From VRUE01 sp963718775 (lineage in GTDB: Bacteria; Actinomycetota; Thermoleophilia; Solirubrobacterales; 70-9), in NCBI GenBank assembly GCA_963718775.1, contig OY970377.1:2046001-2110000 (forward strand): DNA of 64,000 nucleotides, read 5' to 3'. Every line of letters starts with the position of its first letter. Position 1 is the stretch's first letter. This document shows, piece after piece, positions 24,704 to 33,436 of this stretch. The position numbers and the translations under genes are program-made. The notes beneath the pieces were generated by a model. That model made no database searches and had not been told where the DNA came from. It saw only the letters and a program-made list of their open reading frames with translations.

Positions 24704-26905
24704 ATGCGCGATTTCATGGTCAAGCTCGCAGGGTTCCTCGGCCGCCACCGGCGTTGGGTGCTGGTCGCCTGGATCGCGATCGTGCTCGCCGCTCTGCCGC
24801 TCGCCTCGAAGCAGACCGAGCACCTGACCGGGGGCGGCTTCGACGTGCCCGGCAGCGAGTCGCAGGCGGTCAGCGATGCGCTACAGGGAGACTTCGCGAC
24901 GAAGACCGGCGGGATCACGGTGCTGCTGCGCGCTGATGAGGACGCCACCACGCCCGCCCGGACCGCGGCCGTCGCTCGGGTCCGGCGGGCTGTCGCCGGC
25001 CTCGACGAAGCGACGCTGCCGCCCGCCGTCGCCCGCCGCGGTGAGCTGGCCCTGCAGCGCACCGGCACGGCGCTGCTGCCCCTGCGCAGCGAGCAGTCGC
25101 CCGATCGCCAGACCGACTCCGCCACGACCCTGCGCGAAGAGCTCGACCCCGGCACGGCCAGCGCCGGCGTCACCACCTATCTCGCCGGCCAGCCGACGAT
25201 CTGGGCTGGGATGCAGGAGCTCTCCAAGGAAGACCTCGCCAAAGCCGAGGCCGGCGGCTTCCCGATCGTCGCGATCATCCTGCTCGTCGTCTTCGGCTCG
25301 CTCGCGGCCGCGGCGCTGCCGCTGGTGCTGGGCTTCGTCAGCGTGATCGTCACCGGGGCGCTGATCTACTTCATCTCACTTGAGATGAGCACCTCGGTCT
25401 TCGTCACCAACATGGCCTCGATGATCGGGATCGGCGTGGCGATCGACTACTCGCTCTTCATTCTCGCCCGCTACCGCGAGGAGCGGGCGAGCGGCCGCGA
25501 CCAGGACGCGGCGCGGGCAGAGGCCCTCTCGACTTCCGGCTTGGCCGTGGCCTTCTCCGGCCTCGCCGTGATCGTCTCGCTTGCCGGGCTGTGGATGGTC
25601 GACAACCAGGCGCTGCGCTCGATGGCGCTGGGGGCGATGACCGTCGTCGCCGTCTCGATCCTCACCGCGACCACGTTGCTGCCGGTGCTGATCGCGATGC
25701 TCGGCGACCGCGTGCTGCCCGGCGGGATCGTCGCCAAGGTGCTGGGGATCTTCCGGCGCGGCGGCGAGCGCCCCGACCGCGAGGCTTTCTGGGTGCGCTG
25801 GACGACGCGGGTCATGGCTCACCCCTGGGCCGCCGTGATCGGCGTCTCGACCGTCTTGCTCACCCTGGCGATTCCGCTGCTCTCGATCGAGATGGGGACG
25901 CAGGCGATCAAGCAGTTCCCCAAGGACAGCGACGTTCGCGTCGGCAACGAACTTGCCTCGAAGCAGCTCGGCGGCGGCACCGACCCGGTGATCATCGCCG
26001 CCGCCTTCGACGGCTCGAAGCCCAGCGGTGGCGATCGCGTCGCGGTGGCGAGCTTCGAGCGCACGATCTCCTCGACGCCGGGTGTCAGCGACGTCGCGCC
26101 GCCGGCCTTCTCGGGCGGCAGCGTGCTGATCCAGGCGACGCCGAGCGCCGGCAGCGAGTCCGACGCGACCATCGCCCTGGTCGAGCGGCTGCGCGAGACG
26201 GTTGTGCCGAGCACCGAGCTGAGCCAGGTCGCGACCGTCAGCGTCGGTGGCGAAACCGCCCGCAGCCAGGACGCCCGCCACCAGGTCAGCGGCTCGATGT
26301 GGAAGATCGTCCTCTTCGTCCTAGCGCTCAGCTTCCTGGTGCTTATGGTGATGTTGCGCTCGCTGCTTCTGCCGCTCAAGGCGGTGTTGATGAACCTGCT
26401 CTCGATCGGCGCGGCTTTCGGAGTCCTCGTCGCGATCTTCCAGTGGGGCTGGTTCGACGGCCTGCTCGGCTTCGAAAGCCAGGGCGCTCTCGACACGATC
26501 AACGTGCCGCTGATCTTCGCGATCGTTTTCGGCCTCTCGATGGACTACGAGGTCTTCCTGATGTCGCGCATCCGCGAGCATTATCTGGAGCACGGCGACA
26601 ACGAGCGCGCCGTCGCCGAAGGGCTCTCGACCAGCGCCCGCACGATCTCCTCGGCGGCGCTGATCATGACCTCGGTCTTCGCCGTCTTCGTGCTCACCGG
26701 GGTGCCCTCGATCAAGGAGCTGGGAATCGGCTGCGCGGTGGCGATCGCCCTCGACGCGACGCTGGTGCGGCTGATCCTCGTCCCGGCGGCGATGAAGCTG
26801 TTCGGTGACTGGAACTGGTGGATGCCGTCCTGGCTCGACCGGGCCTTGCCTGACTTCAGCTTCGAGAGTGGCAGTGTGGCCGAGCCCGAGCCGGCGGAGG
26901 CCTGA
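24704..26905 (+). CDS. MMPL/RND-family transporter
   Basis: A 733-residue inner-membrane exporter of the MMPL branch of RND proteins. Two homologous halves each have a helix followed by a large extracytoplasmic loop and five helices. The first periplasmic region has EHLTGGGFDVPGSESQAVSD; the proton-relay helix has MASMIGIGVAIDYSLFILAR (D and Y conserved) and the second half has FGLSMDYEVFLMSRIREH. Known members export lipids, siderophores or antibiotics; the TetR neighbour suggests inducible export. ATG 24716 is an alternative start. Its TGA overlaps the edge of repeat copy B. Confidence 0.93.
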   Translation: MRDFMVKLAGFLGRHRRWVLVAWIAIVLAALPLASKQTEHLTGGGFDVPGSESQAVSDALQGDFATKTGGITVLLRADEDATTPARTAAVARVRRAVAGLDEATLPPAVARRGELALQRTGTALLPLRSEQSPDRQTDSATTLREELDPGTASAGVTTYLAGQPTIWAGMQELSKEDLAKAEAGGFPIVAIILLVVFGSLAAAALPLVLGFVSVIVTGALIYFISLEMSTSVFVTNMASMIGIGVAIDYSLFILARYREERASGRDQDAARAEALSTSGLAVAFSGLAVIVSLAGLWMVDNQALRSMALGAMTVVAVSILTATTLLPVLIAMLGDRVLPGGIVAKVLGIFRRGGERPDREAFWVRWTTRVMAHPWAAVIGVSTVLLTLAIPLLSIEMGTQAIKQFPKDSDVRVGNELASKQLGGGTDPVIIAAAFDGSKPSGGDRVAVASFERTISSTPGVSDVAPPAFSGGSVLIQATPSAGSESDATIALVERLRETVVPSTELSQVATVSVGGETARSQDARHQVSGSMWKIVLFVLALSFLVLMVMLRSLLLPLKAVLMNLLSIGAAFGVLVAIFQWGWFDGLLGFESQGALDTINVPLIFAIVFGLSMDYEVFLMSRIREHYLEHGDNERAVAEGLSTSARTISSAALIMTSVFAVFVLTGVPSIKELGIGCAVAIALDATLVRLILVPAAMKLFGDWNWWMPSWLDRALPDFSFESGSVAEPEPAEA

Positions 26906-27021
26906 GGGCCTGTCCCGGCAGGGGTTCCGCTTAACTTTTTCGAGAGGCGGAGATTGCTGGCGCCCGATGGTGCGCCCGCGAAAAAGTACAAGACGCTTCA
27001 CCCCTACCGGGACAGGCCCTC
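26904..27021. repeat. Dispersed palindromic element, copy B (about 118 bp)
   Basis: Outer arms at 26904-26924 and 27001-27021 are 21 bases with one mismatch. The inner blocks GTTCCGCTTAACTTTTTCG (26924-26942) and GCGAAAAAGTACAAGACG (26978-26995), plus a central GCTGGCGCC, match copy A at 10.03 kb, while the outer arms differ in sequence. Here the element sits between two genes of the same orientation (mmpL and amidase), so its conserved parts are not explained by convergent termination. Confidence 0.8.
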
Positions 27022-27047
27022 ATCCGGGTGCTAGCTAGGATCCGGCG

Positions 27048-28481
27048 ATGGAGACGAGAGAGGTCACGCGTGTCGGCGAGGACGTTGCGTTTGCTGGGGC
27101 TGCTCGGCAGGCCCAGATGGTTCGGGACGGGGAGGTTTCGCCGCGGGAGCTGGTGCAGCTTTGCCTGGATCGGATTGCGCGGCTCGATCCGCAGCTGAAC
27201 TCCTTTCGCGTCTTGCTCGCTGAGCGGGCGTTGCTTGAGGCTGAGCAGGCGGAAGCACGGCTCAAGGCGGGCGAGGAGCGGCCGCTGCTCGGTGTGCCGA
27301 TCGCGATCAAGGACGAAGTCGACGTCGTCGGCCAGGTCAAGACGATCGGCACCGACGCCTTCACCGAGCCGGCGACGGCCGATTGCGAGATGGTGCGGCG
27401 GCTGCGCGAGGCCGGTGCGATCGTGATCGGGCTGACGCTGCTGCCGGAGCTGGCGATCTGCGGCTTCACCGAGTCGGCTACCTATGGAGTTACCCGCAAC
27501 CCCTGGGACCCGCAGCGCACTCCGGGCGGCTCCAGCGGTGGATCCGCCGCGGCCGTCGCCGCCGGGCTGGTTCCGATCGCGTCGGCTGGGGACGGCGCCG
27601 GCTCGATCCGCATCCCGGCCGCATCCTGTGGGCTTTTCGGCCTCAAGACTTCGCGCGGCCGCGTCCCGCTGGACCCCGATCTCGAAGGCTGGGGCGGGCT
27701 GGCGGTCGAAGGCTGCCTCAGCCGCAGCGTTGCCGATACGGCGCTCTGGCTCGACATCGTCTCCGGCGGCTCGCGCGAGGCGGAGGCGCCGCCGCCCCCC
27801 GAGCAGCCCTTTGCGGAGGCGGCGCGGACAGCACCGGGCAAGCTTCGTGTCGCCCACACGACCCTGGCGCCGCGCGCGATCGCCCCGCCGACTGTCTCCG
27901 ACGAGGCCAAGGCCGCCGTCGCCGACTACGCCCAGCTGCTCGGCTCGCTCGGCCACGAGGTCGTCCAGCGCGATCCCGACTGGGGTGGGATCGGCAACAA
28001 CATCACCGCCCGTTTCCTCGGCGGCGTCGCCGAGACCGTGCGTGACGTGCCTCACCCCAAGCGCCTGGAACGGCGCACGCGCGGCTTCGGCCGGCTGGGC
28101 GGCATCCTGCCGCGCGGTCTTTACGAGCGCGCTCGCGGCAGCGGCCGTGCCGCCGATGCCGCCCGCATCAACGCGATCTTCGACTCACACGACGTGCTGC
28201 TGATGCCGGTGATGGGCGGCACAGCGCTGCCGGTGCGGCGCTGGCAGGGGCGGGGAGCGCTGCGCACCGTGCTCGGCATGAGCCGCTTCTATCCCTACTG
28301 CGTGCCCTGGAACCACCTCGGCAACCCGGCGATGTCGGTTCCCGCCGGTTTCGCTGCCAACGGCATGCCGTTGGCGGTCCAGATCGTCGGCCGCCGCGGC
28401 GACGAGGCCACGCTGCTCTCACTGGCCGCCCAGCTCGAGGCCGAGCGGCCCTGGGCGGATCAGCGCCCGCCGATCTCCTAG
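27048..28481 (+). CDS. Amidase (amidase-signature family)
   Basis: A Ser-cisSer-Lys amide hydrolase of 477 residues. The catalytic lysine lies in LGVPIAIKDEVDVVGQ (about residue 87), and the glycine/serine-rich signature TPGGSSGGSAAAVAAGLVP with the following GDGAGSIRIPAASCGLFGLK holds the two serines. Members include GatA, nicotinamidase-like, aryl and fatty-acid amide hydrolases. GatA is unlikely because gatB and gatC are absent nearby and the C-terminus is of the generic type. The substrate is undetermined. Confidence 0.9.
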   Translation: METREVTRVGEDVAFAGAARQAQMVRDGEVSPRELVQLCLDRIARLDPQLNSFRVLLAERALLEAEQAEARLKAGEERPLLGVPIAIKDEVDVVGQVKTIGTDAFTEPATADCEMVRRLREAGAIVIGLTLLPELAICGFTESATYGVTRNPWDPQRTPGGSSGGSAAAVAAGLVPIASAGDGAGSIRIPAASCGLFGLKTSRGRVPLDPDLEGWGGLAVEGCLSRSVADTALWLDIVSGGSREAEAPPPPEQPFAEAARTAPGKLRVAHTTLAPRAIAPPTVSDEAKAAVADYAQLLGSLGHEVVQRDPDWGGIGNNITARFLGGVAETVRDVPHPKRLERRTRGFGRLGGILPRGLYERARGSGRAADAARINAIFDSHDVLLMPVMGGTALPVRRWQGRGALRTVLGMSRFYPYCVPWNHLGNPAMSVPAGFAANGMPLAVQIVGRRGDEATLLSLAAQLEAERPWADQRPPIS

Positions 28482-28871
28482 CTACGACGTTCTTTGCATC
28501 TGCCGCGCGTCGTGTAGGCCGCGCAGCGAGATCGCCACCCAGGCCCAGAAGCCCGAGACTGGCAAGCAGAGAACCGCGACGAGAGCGCTGGCGAGGCCGA
28601 GCCGGCTGGCGCTGCGCAACGTCTCTGCATCGCCTGCCGCCTCCGCTTTGTTCAACAGATGCCCCAGAATCCACAGCAGCGGCGAGGGGACCAGGAACCA
28701 GAAGGCGGTCGCCTTTGGCCCCCGGTTGGGGACCGCCCCCGCGATGCCGTCGCGCCCGATTGCCCGCAACTCGTCGCGATAGAAGGCGGCCCCGACCAGC
28801 GTGTGGGTGAGCGCCACCAGTTGCAGGAGCCGGCCGTTGTGAGGGAGGCGAGATGGCGGGTCTGAGCTCAT
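28482..28871 (-). CDS. Small membrane protein, DUF6463-like
   Basis: About 129 residues with four hydrophobic segments (LLQLVALTHTLVGAAFY, ATAFWFLVPSPLLWILGHLL, LGLASALVAVLCLPVSGFWA). The pattern, including the YRDELRAIGRDGI loop, matches a DUF6463-type family common in actinobacteria. ATG 28871 is preferred to a longer start at 28895, but neither has an obvious ribosome-binding site. It is divergent from a tetR gene (28924), a probable regulator-target pair. Confidence 0.62.
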   Translation of the reverse strand: MSSDPPSRLPHNGRLLQLVALTHTLVGAAFYRDELRAIGRDGIAGAVPNRGPKATAFWFLVPSPLLWILGHLLNKAEAAGDAETLRSASRLGLASALVAVLCLPVSGFWAWVAISLRGLHDARQMQRTS

Positions 28872-28923
28872 GCAGATACAAATTAGCACAGCCATTCTAG
28901 AACGATTGACCTAGGGTTCCGGT
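28872..28923. promoter_or_regulatory. Divergent promoter gap, DUF6463-like gene and tetR
   Basis: A 52-bp AT-richer spacer with GATTGACCTAGG near 28904, where TTGACC resembles a -35 hexamer for the plus-strand tetR. No clear -10 or palindrome was identified. Confidence 0.3.
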
Positions 28924-29520
28924 GTGGCTCGACCGGCGCATTACTCGGCTCAGGGAATACTCGACGCCGCCGGCGCGCTGGCGGCGGAGAACGGCCCCGC
29001 GAAGACGACGGTCGGAGCGATCGCCGAGTCGCTGGGTGCTCCCACCGGCTCGATCTACCATCGCTTCCGCTCCAAGGACGTGTTGCTGGCCGAGCTTTGG
29101 CTGCAGACCGTCAAGTCGTTCCAAGTAGGTTTCCAGGCTGCGCTTGCCGGGCCGGAGCCGTTCGCGGCTGGGCTCGCGGCGGCTCTGCACACGCCGCGCT
29201 GGGTTCGGGCCCATGCCGTGCAGGCGCGGTTGCTCCTGCTGCACCACCGCGACGACTTCGTCGCCGGCGAGTGGCCGGCGGAGGTCGTCGAGCGTGCAGC
29301 CGAGACGGCCAAAGGGGGTCAGGACGCGCTGGATGCGTTCACGCGCCGCGCCTTTGGATCGATGAGCGCCGCCGCGCGCCGCCGCGCCCGGTTCGCAGTT
29401 GTCGAGCTACCGGTCGCCGGTGTGATCGCTCACGTGCGGGTCGACGAGCGGCCACCGCCGATCGTCGACGAGCTGGTCGCCGACGCCTATCGTGGCGTTG
29501 TCTCGAAGGCAAGCCCCTAA
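28924..29520 (+). CDS. TetR-family transcriptional regulator
   Basis: A 198-residue protein with N-terminal HTH (LAAENGPAKTTVGAIAESLG, APTGSIYHRFRSKDVLL) and a helical ligand-binding domain containing LLLLHHRDDFVAGEWPAEV. GTG start at 28924. Divergence from the small membrane protein gene 52 bp away suggests local regulation. Its stop is 26 bp from the convergent stop of the R2-like protein gene. Confidence 0.88.
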   Translation: MARPAHYSAQGILDAAGALAAENGPAKTTVGAIAESLGAPTGSIYHRFRSKDVLLAELWLQTVKSFQVGFQAALAGPEPFAAGLAAALHTPRWVRAHAVQARLLLLHHRDDFVAGEWPAEVVERAAETAKGGQDALDAFTRRAFGSMSAAARRRARFAVVELPVAGVIAHVRVDERPPPIVDELVADAYRGVVSKASP

Positions 29521-29545
29521 AGAGGGGCAGGGCGTCGCTGAGGCT

Positions 29546-30832
29546 CTACCCGCCGAACACCTTGCGCATCCGGGCCAGCTCGCGGATCGAGCCGCGCGGG
29601 CGGATGCGGCGCTGGAGGATCATCTTCAGCGGGTTGGCTTCGGGCTTGGCCTGGGCGACGAAGTCGGCCCAGCTCGCATCGAGGGTGACGGTCGGGTTCG
29701 GCGCTTCGCCCGGTTCCGCGCGGGTCGAGCCGTTGTCGATCACCAGGTGCCAGGGGTCGGCATCGGTGAAGCGCCACTGGTAGACCAGCTTGGAGCCGTT
29801 GGCGGCTTTGGGGTTGACGACCCGCTCGACCACGTTGAAGTAGAGGCGCTGCAGGTCAGGTGAGGTCTGGGGGGTCGCATCGGGTGGGCCGAGGATGCCG
29901 CCCATCATCAGCTTCACCTGGTTCTCGGCGACCTGCCGCTCGTCCATCTCGGGATCGAAGGGGAAGACGCCGGGCGGCATCTCCTCGGTCGGGTAGCCGA
30001 TCGTGCGCCAGCGCTGGCGGATCAGTTTGAGGCCGAAGGCGAAGATGTCCTCGATCGAGAAGCCGTAGCATTCGGTGTACTCGCGGTCCAGGTTCGGCGG
30101 CGAGAAGACGGCGGGGCCGTAGGGAAGGACTTCGCGCAGCAGGTCGGTCACCGCCGCCCGGTTCTCCTCCCATCCGGGGTTCCCTTCGCCCAGCAGTTCG
30201 GAGAGCACCTTGACGCCGAAGCCGATGTGGCGCTGCTCGTCACGTGAGACGTTGGCCATGCCAGCGCTGAAGCCGGGCATCGTCTCTTCGGAGGAGAAGA
30301 AGTCCTCGATGAAGTGCTGGCCGGGCTGGGCCAGCGAGCCCTCGACGATCAGGTGGTAGAGGGTGATCGCCTGCGCGTACTTGGGCAGCGAGCGGTCCTT
30401 GCGCAGTTCCTCGGCCATCACGTCGAGGCGGTCGAAGATGCCGCGGTAGCCCCAGTTGAGCTGTGGCAGGGTGGAGGAGAGGGTCTGCTGGATCGAGTCG
30501 CCGCCGACGCCGATGACCTCCTTGAAGAAGCGGTGGAAGAAGACCGAGTGGCGCACCTCGTCGACCTGCTGGGTGGCGAGGAAGTAGGACTGCTCCTCGG
30601 TCGGGGCGGCGGTGATGTAGGGGGCGAGGGTGTCGGCGACGCGGTCCTCGCCGTAGAAGAACATCGAGTAGATCCACATCGCCGAGCGCCGCTGGATGTC
30701 GCTGAGGCCGTCCCAGCCCTCGCGGTCCTTGGAGAAGTCGATGTCGTAGGCGCTCCAGTTGCCCCCCTCCCAGCGACGGTAGAGATCCTCGTAGGTGACG
30801 TTGTCCATCAGGCTCTGCGAAGCGACGCTCAT
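29546..30832 (-). CDS. R2-like ferritin-fold oxidase fused to a C-terminal SCP2 sterol-carrier domain
   Basis: Residues about 1-300 are a ribonucleotide-reductase small-subunit-like di-metal fold. Helix motifs carry metal ligands: FYGEDRVADT (Glu), QQVDEVRHSVFF (ExxH), VEGSLAQPGQHFIED (Glu) and SRDEQRHIGFGV (ExxH). Residues about 330-428 match an SCP2/lipid-binding domain (NPTVTLDASWADFVAQAKPE, NPLKMILQRRIRPRGS). No class I RNR large subunit is nearby, so it is unlikely to be NrdB. It resembles R2-like oxidases acting on bound lipids. The downstream acyl-CoA ligase gene on the same strand supports a lipid or fatty-acid substrate (inference). Confidence 0.82.
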   Translation of the reverse strand: MSVASQSLMDNVTYEDLYRRWEGGNWSAYDIDFSKDREGWDGLSDIQRRSAMWIYSMFFYGEDRVADTLAPYITAAPTEEQSYFLATQQVDEVRHSVFFHRFFKEVIGVGGDSIQQTLSSTLPQLNWGYRGIFDRLDVMAEELRKDRSLPKYAQAITLYHLIVEGSLAQPGQHFIEDFFSSEETMPGFSAGMANVSRDEQRHIGFGVKVLSELLGEGNPGWEENRAAVTDLLREVLPYGPAVFSPPNLDREYTECYGFSIEDIFAFGLKLIRQRWRTIGYPTEEMPPGVFPFDPEMDERQVAENQVKLMMGGILGPPDATPQTSPDLQRLYFNVVERVVNPKAANGSKLVYQWRFTDADPWHLVIDNGSTRAEPGEAPNPTVTLDASWADFVAQAKPEANPLKMILQRRIRPRGSIRELARMRKVFGG

Positions 30833-30922
30833 CTCTCTCCTTCGGTGGGGCTGTGGCGGCTGCTCAGTTGGAGGTTAGCGGCGAGCTGGCTACCCAGCCA
30901 GTTCGATCAAACGTGACGTCGA

Positions 30923-32422
30923 TCACACAGACGCTGGCGGCTCGATCTCGCGCTTGAGGATCTTGCCGGTGGGGCCCTTGGGCAGGTCGTCGATGAACCA
31001 GACGAGGCGCGGGTACTTGTAGGCGGCAATCCGCTCCTTGACGTAGGCGCTGACCTCTTTGGGGTCCAGCTCCTCGCCGTCGTGGAGGACGACCGCGGCG
31101 CCGATCTCCTCGCCCCACTCGTCGTGGGGGACGCCGAGCACCGCCGCTTCGCGGATCTTCGGATGCTCGTAGAGCACCTCCTCGACCTCGCGCGGGTAGA
31201 CGTTGTAGCCACCGCGGATGATCATGTCCTTCTTGCGGTCGACGATGTAGAAGTAGCCGTCCTCGTCGGTGCGGGCCATGTCGCCGCTGTGGAACCAGCC
31301 GCCACGCATCGCCTCGGCGGTCGCGTCGGGGCGCTGCCAGTAGCCCTTCATGATGTTGTGGCCGCGGATCACGATCTCGCCGACCTCGCCCTGCGCCACC
31401 GGGTTGTCGTCCTCGTCGACGACCTGTATCTCGACGCCTTCCAGAGGCGTCCCGATCGAGCCGGGCTTGCGCTCTTTGTCGGGATGGTTGGAGCAGGCGA
31501 CCGGCGAGGTCTCCGAGAGGCCGTACCCCTCCATCACCTTCGCCCCGAAGGCGTCTTCGAAGCCGCGCAGCACCTCGACCGGCATCGAGGCGCCGCCGGT
31601 GATGCAGATGCGCAGCGAGGAGATGTCGTAGCTCTCGCGCTCGGGGTGGTGCAGCAGGGCGCCGAACATCGTCGGCACGCCGTAGAAGTGGGTGACGCCG
31701 TCGCGCTGCATCGTCGCCAGCGCCTCGCCGGGGTCGAACCTGGGGACGAGGGTGAGGCAGGCGCCGACCTTCAGCGAGGCGTTCATGCCGACGGTCTGGC
31801 CGAAGGAGTGGAAGAGGGGGAGGGCGCCGAGGACGACGTCGCCGGCGGCGATCTCGCTGGTGGTGCGGCTGGAGACGTCGGCGTTGCGGAAGAGGTTCAT
31901 ATGGGTCAGCTCGGCGCCCTTGGGCTTGCCGGTGGTGCCCGAGGTGTAGAGGATCACCGCTGTGTCGTCCTCGCCGGTCTCGACCAGGCCGGGGGTCGGC
32001 TCTCGCTCGGCCAGCGTCGCCGCGAAGGGGGCCGGCTCGACCTCGATCAGCTCGGCGCCGGCCTCGGCTGCGCCCTCGCGCGCCTCGGCGGCGAAGCCGT
32101 GCCAGGCGAGCAGCAGCTTGGCGCCTGAGTCCTCGAGGTAGAAGGCGATCTCACGCCGCTTCAGCAGCACGTTCATCGGCACCACCACGGCCCCGGCTCG
32201 CAACACGCCGTAATAGGCGATCGGGAACTCGGGCACGTTGGGCAGCATCACGCCGACCCGGTCGCCCGGCTCGACCCCCTTCTCACCCAGCAGCGTGGCG
32301 AGGCGGGCGCTGCGATCGTCGATCTCGCCGTAGCTGAGCTCGACATCGCCGAGGCGGATCGCCGCGGCGTCAGGCGCCCGCTCGGCGCTCTCGGTGAGCA
32401 GCGATGCCAGATTCAGTCCCAT
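30923..32422 (-). CDS. Long/medium-chain acyl-CoA ligase (AMP-binding family)
   Basis: Activates a carboxylic acid to acyl-AMP and then acyl-CoA; 499 residues, full length. The P-loop-like signature is TAVILYTSGTTGKPKGAELT; EGYGLSETSPVACSNHP is the adenine/substrate motif; HSGDMARTDEDGYFYIVDR and KKDMIIRGGYNVYPREVEE surround the hinge; PKGPTGKILKREI has the catalytic lysine. It lies upstream of and in the same direction as the R2-like/SCP2 gene, with a 90-bp gap, so the two probably work on related acyl substrates. Confidence 0.92.
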   Translation of the reverse strand: MGLNLASLLTESAERAPDAAAIRLGDVELSYGEIDDRSARLATLLGEKGVEPGDRVGVMLPNVPEFPIAYYGVLRAGAVVVPMNVLLKRREIAFYLEDSGAKLLLAWHGFAAEAREGAAEAGAELIEVEPAPFAATLAEREPTPGLVETGEDDTAVILYTSGTTGKPKGAELTHMNLFRNADVSSRTTSEIAAGDVVLGALPLFHSFGQTVGMNASLKVGACLTLVPRFDPGEALATMQRDGVTHFYGVPTMFGALLHHPERESYDISSLRICITGGASMPVEVLRGFEDAFGAKVMEGYGLSETSPVACSNHPDKERKPGSIGTPLEGVEIQVVDEDDNPVAQGEVGEIVIRGHNIMKGYWQRPDATAEAMRGGWFHSGDMARTDEDGYFYIVDRKKDMIIRGGYNVYPREVEEVLYEHPKIREAAVLGVPHDEWGEEIGAAVVLHDGEELDPKEVSAYVKERIAAYKYPRLVWFIDDLPKGPTGKILKREIEPPASV

Positions 32423-32478
32423 AACCCGGGCCGCAGTCTAAGGCCACGGCGGAAAGGCGGTCCGGTAGGGTCGAATGG

Positions 32479-32841
32479 ATGGAGGATCTGGGCCAGCCAA
32501 GTTCTTATTACGCCCTCGAGACCGGGCTGCCGGTGTATTCGAGTGACGGCAAGGCGCTGGGCAAGATCGAGCGGGTCCTCGCTGACCTTGACGCCGACGT
32601 CTTCGACGGCATCGTCTTCGACACCAGCGCTCTGCCGGGTGGGCATCGTTTCGTCGACGCTCCTGAGGTCGGCGACATCTACGACCGGGGCGTCGTCTTG
32701 AAGATCACCGCGGCCGAGGTCGCGGAGCTGCCGCCGCCGAGCGCGAACCCGGGCTCGATCGCCGTCAAGCCGGGAGATCTGGCGCCGGGGCGCCGGGGCC
32801 CTCTGCGACGCGCCTGGGACGCGATTTCCGGCAAGCGCTGA
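32479..32841 (+). CDS. PRC-barrel domain protein
   Basis: A 120-residue protein whose first 75 residues fit a PRC-barrel (GLPVYSSDGKALGKIERVLA, then FDGIVFDTSALPGGHRFVDA), a small beta-barrel found in RimM, photosynthetic reaction-centre H and many stand-alone actinobacterial proteins. The C-terminal ~40 residues are basic and proline-rich (LAPGRRGPLRRAWDAISGKR). Function unknown; a protein-binding or RNA-processing role is only a family-level guess. It starts 57 bp from the divergent acyl-CoA ligase. Confidence 0.72.
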   Translation: MEDLGQPSSYYALETGLPVYSSDGKALGKIERVLADLDADVFDGIVFDTSALPGGHRFVDAPEVGDIYDRGVVLKITAAEVAELPPPSANPGSIAVKPGDLAPGRRGPLRRAWDAISGKR

Positions 32842-32887
32842 GGGACGTGCCGGCTTCCGCCGGGCGCCTTGCGTAGGATCTCCAGCC

Positions 32888-33397
32888 GTGAAGCGCTTCG
32901 CTCCAATCTTTTTGCTCTGCGCCGTTCTGGCCCTGGCGATCGCCGGCTGTGGCGACAGCGACGACTCCTCTAGCGAGTCGACCGGCTCGACGTCGACCGA
33001 ATCGACCGAAACCACTTCAACGGCAAAGAAGACGAAGCCCAAGGTCACGGTGCCCAAGGGCGCGCCGCCGAAGAAGCTGGAGATCGAGGAACTCGAAGAA
33101 GGCAGCGGCGCCGAAGCCAAAGCCGGAGACGAAGTCACGGTCCAGTACGTCGGGGTCAACTACAAGGACGGCAAGGAATTCGACTCCTCCTGGAGCCGCA
33201 ACGAACCGTTCACCTTCGGCCTCGGCGCCGGGCAGGTGATCCCAGGCTGGGATCAGGGCGTCGAAGGGATGAAGGTCGGCGGCCGCCGCGAGTTGATCAT
33301 TCCGCCGGATCTCGCCTATGGCGAAGCCGGCTCACCGCCGGCGATCGGCCCCGAAGAAACGCTGATCTTCGTGATCGACCTGCTCTCGGTCAAATAG
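32888..33397 (+). CDS. FKBP-type peptidyl-prolyl isomerase lipoprotein (paralog 1)
   Basis: A 169-residue exported lipoprotein. The signal peptide ends in lipobox LAIAGC (Cys21), followed by a Ser/Thr-rich linker. The FKBP domain (about 70-169) keeps most active-site residues: YVGVNYKDGKEFDSSW, PFTFGLGAGQVIPGWDQGV (with the central Trp) and RRELIIPPDLAYGEAG. It should accelerate proline isomerisation in folding proteins outside the membrane. It is the first of three related lipoproteins at 32.9-37.4 kb and the only one with an apparently intact FKBP pocket. Confidence 0.93.
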   Translation: MKRFAPIFLLCAVLALAIAGCGDSDDSSSESTGSTSTESTETTSTAKKTKPKVTVPKGAPPKKLEIEELEEGSGAEAKAGDEVTVQYVGVNYKDGKEFDSSWSRNEPFTFGLGAGQVIPGWDQGVEGMKVGGRRELIIPPDLAYGEAGSPPAIGPEETLIFVIDLLSVK

Positions 33398-33436
33398 CGC
33401 TTGGCGCAGTACCGCCGCGTTCCCTAAGATCAATGC

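Noticed and set aside
10029..27021. Repeated palindromes as a CRISPR array.
   Set aside because: Copies are 17 kb apart, single, without regular spacers, and no cas genes are present.
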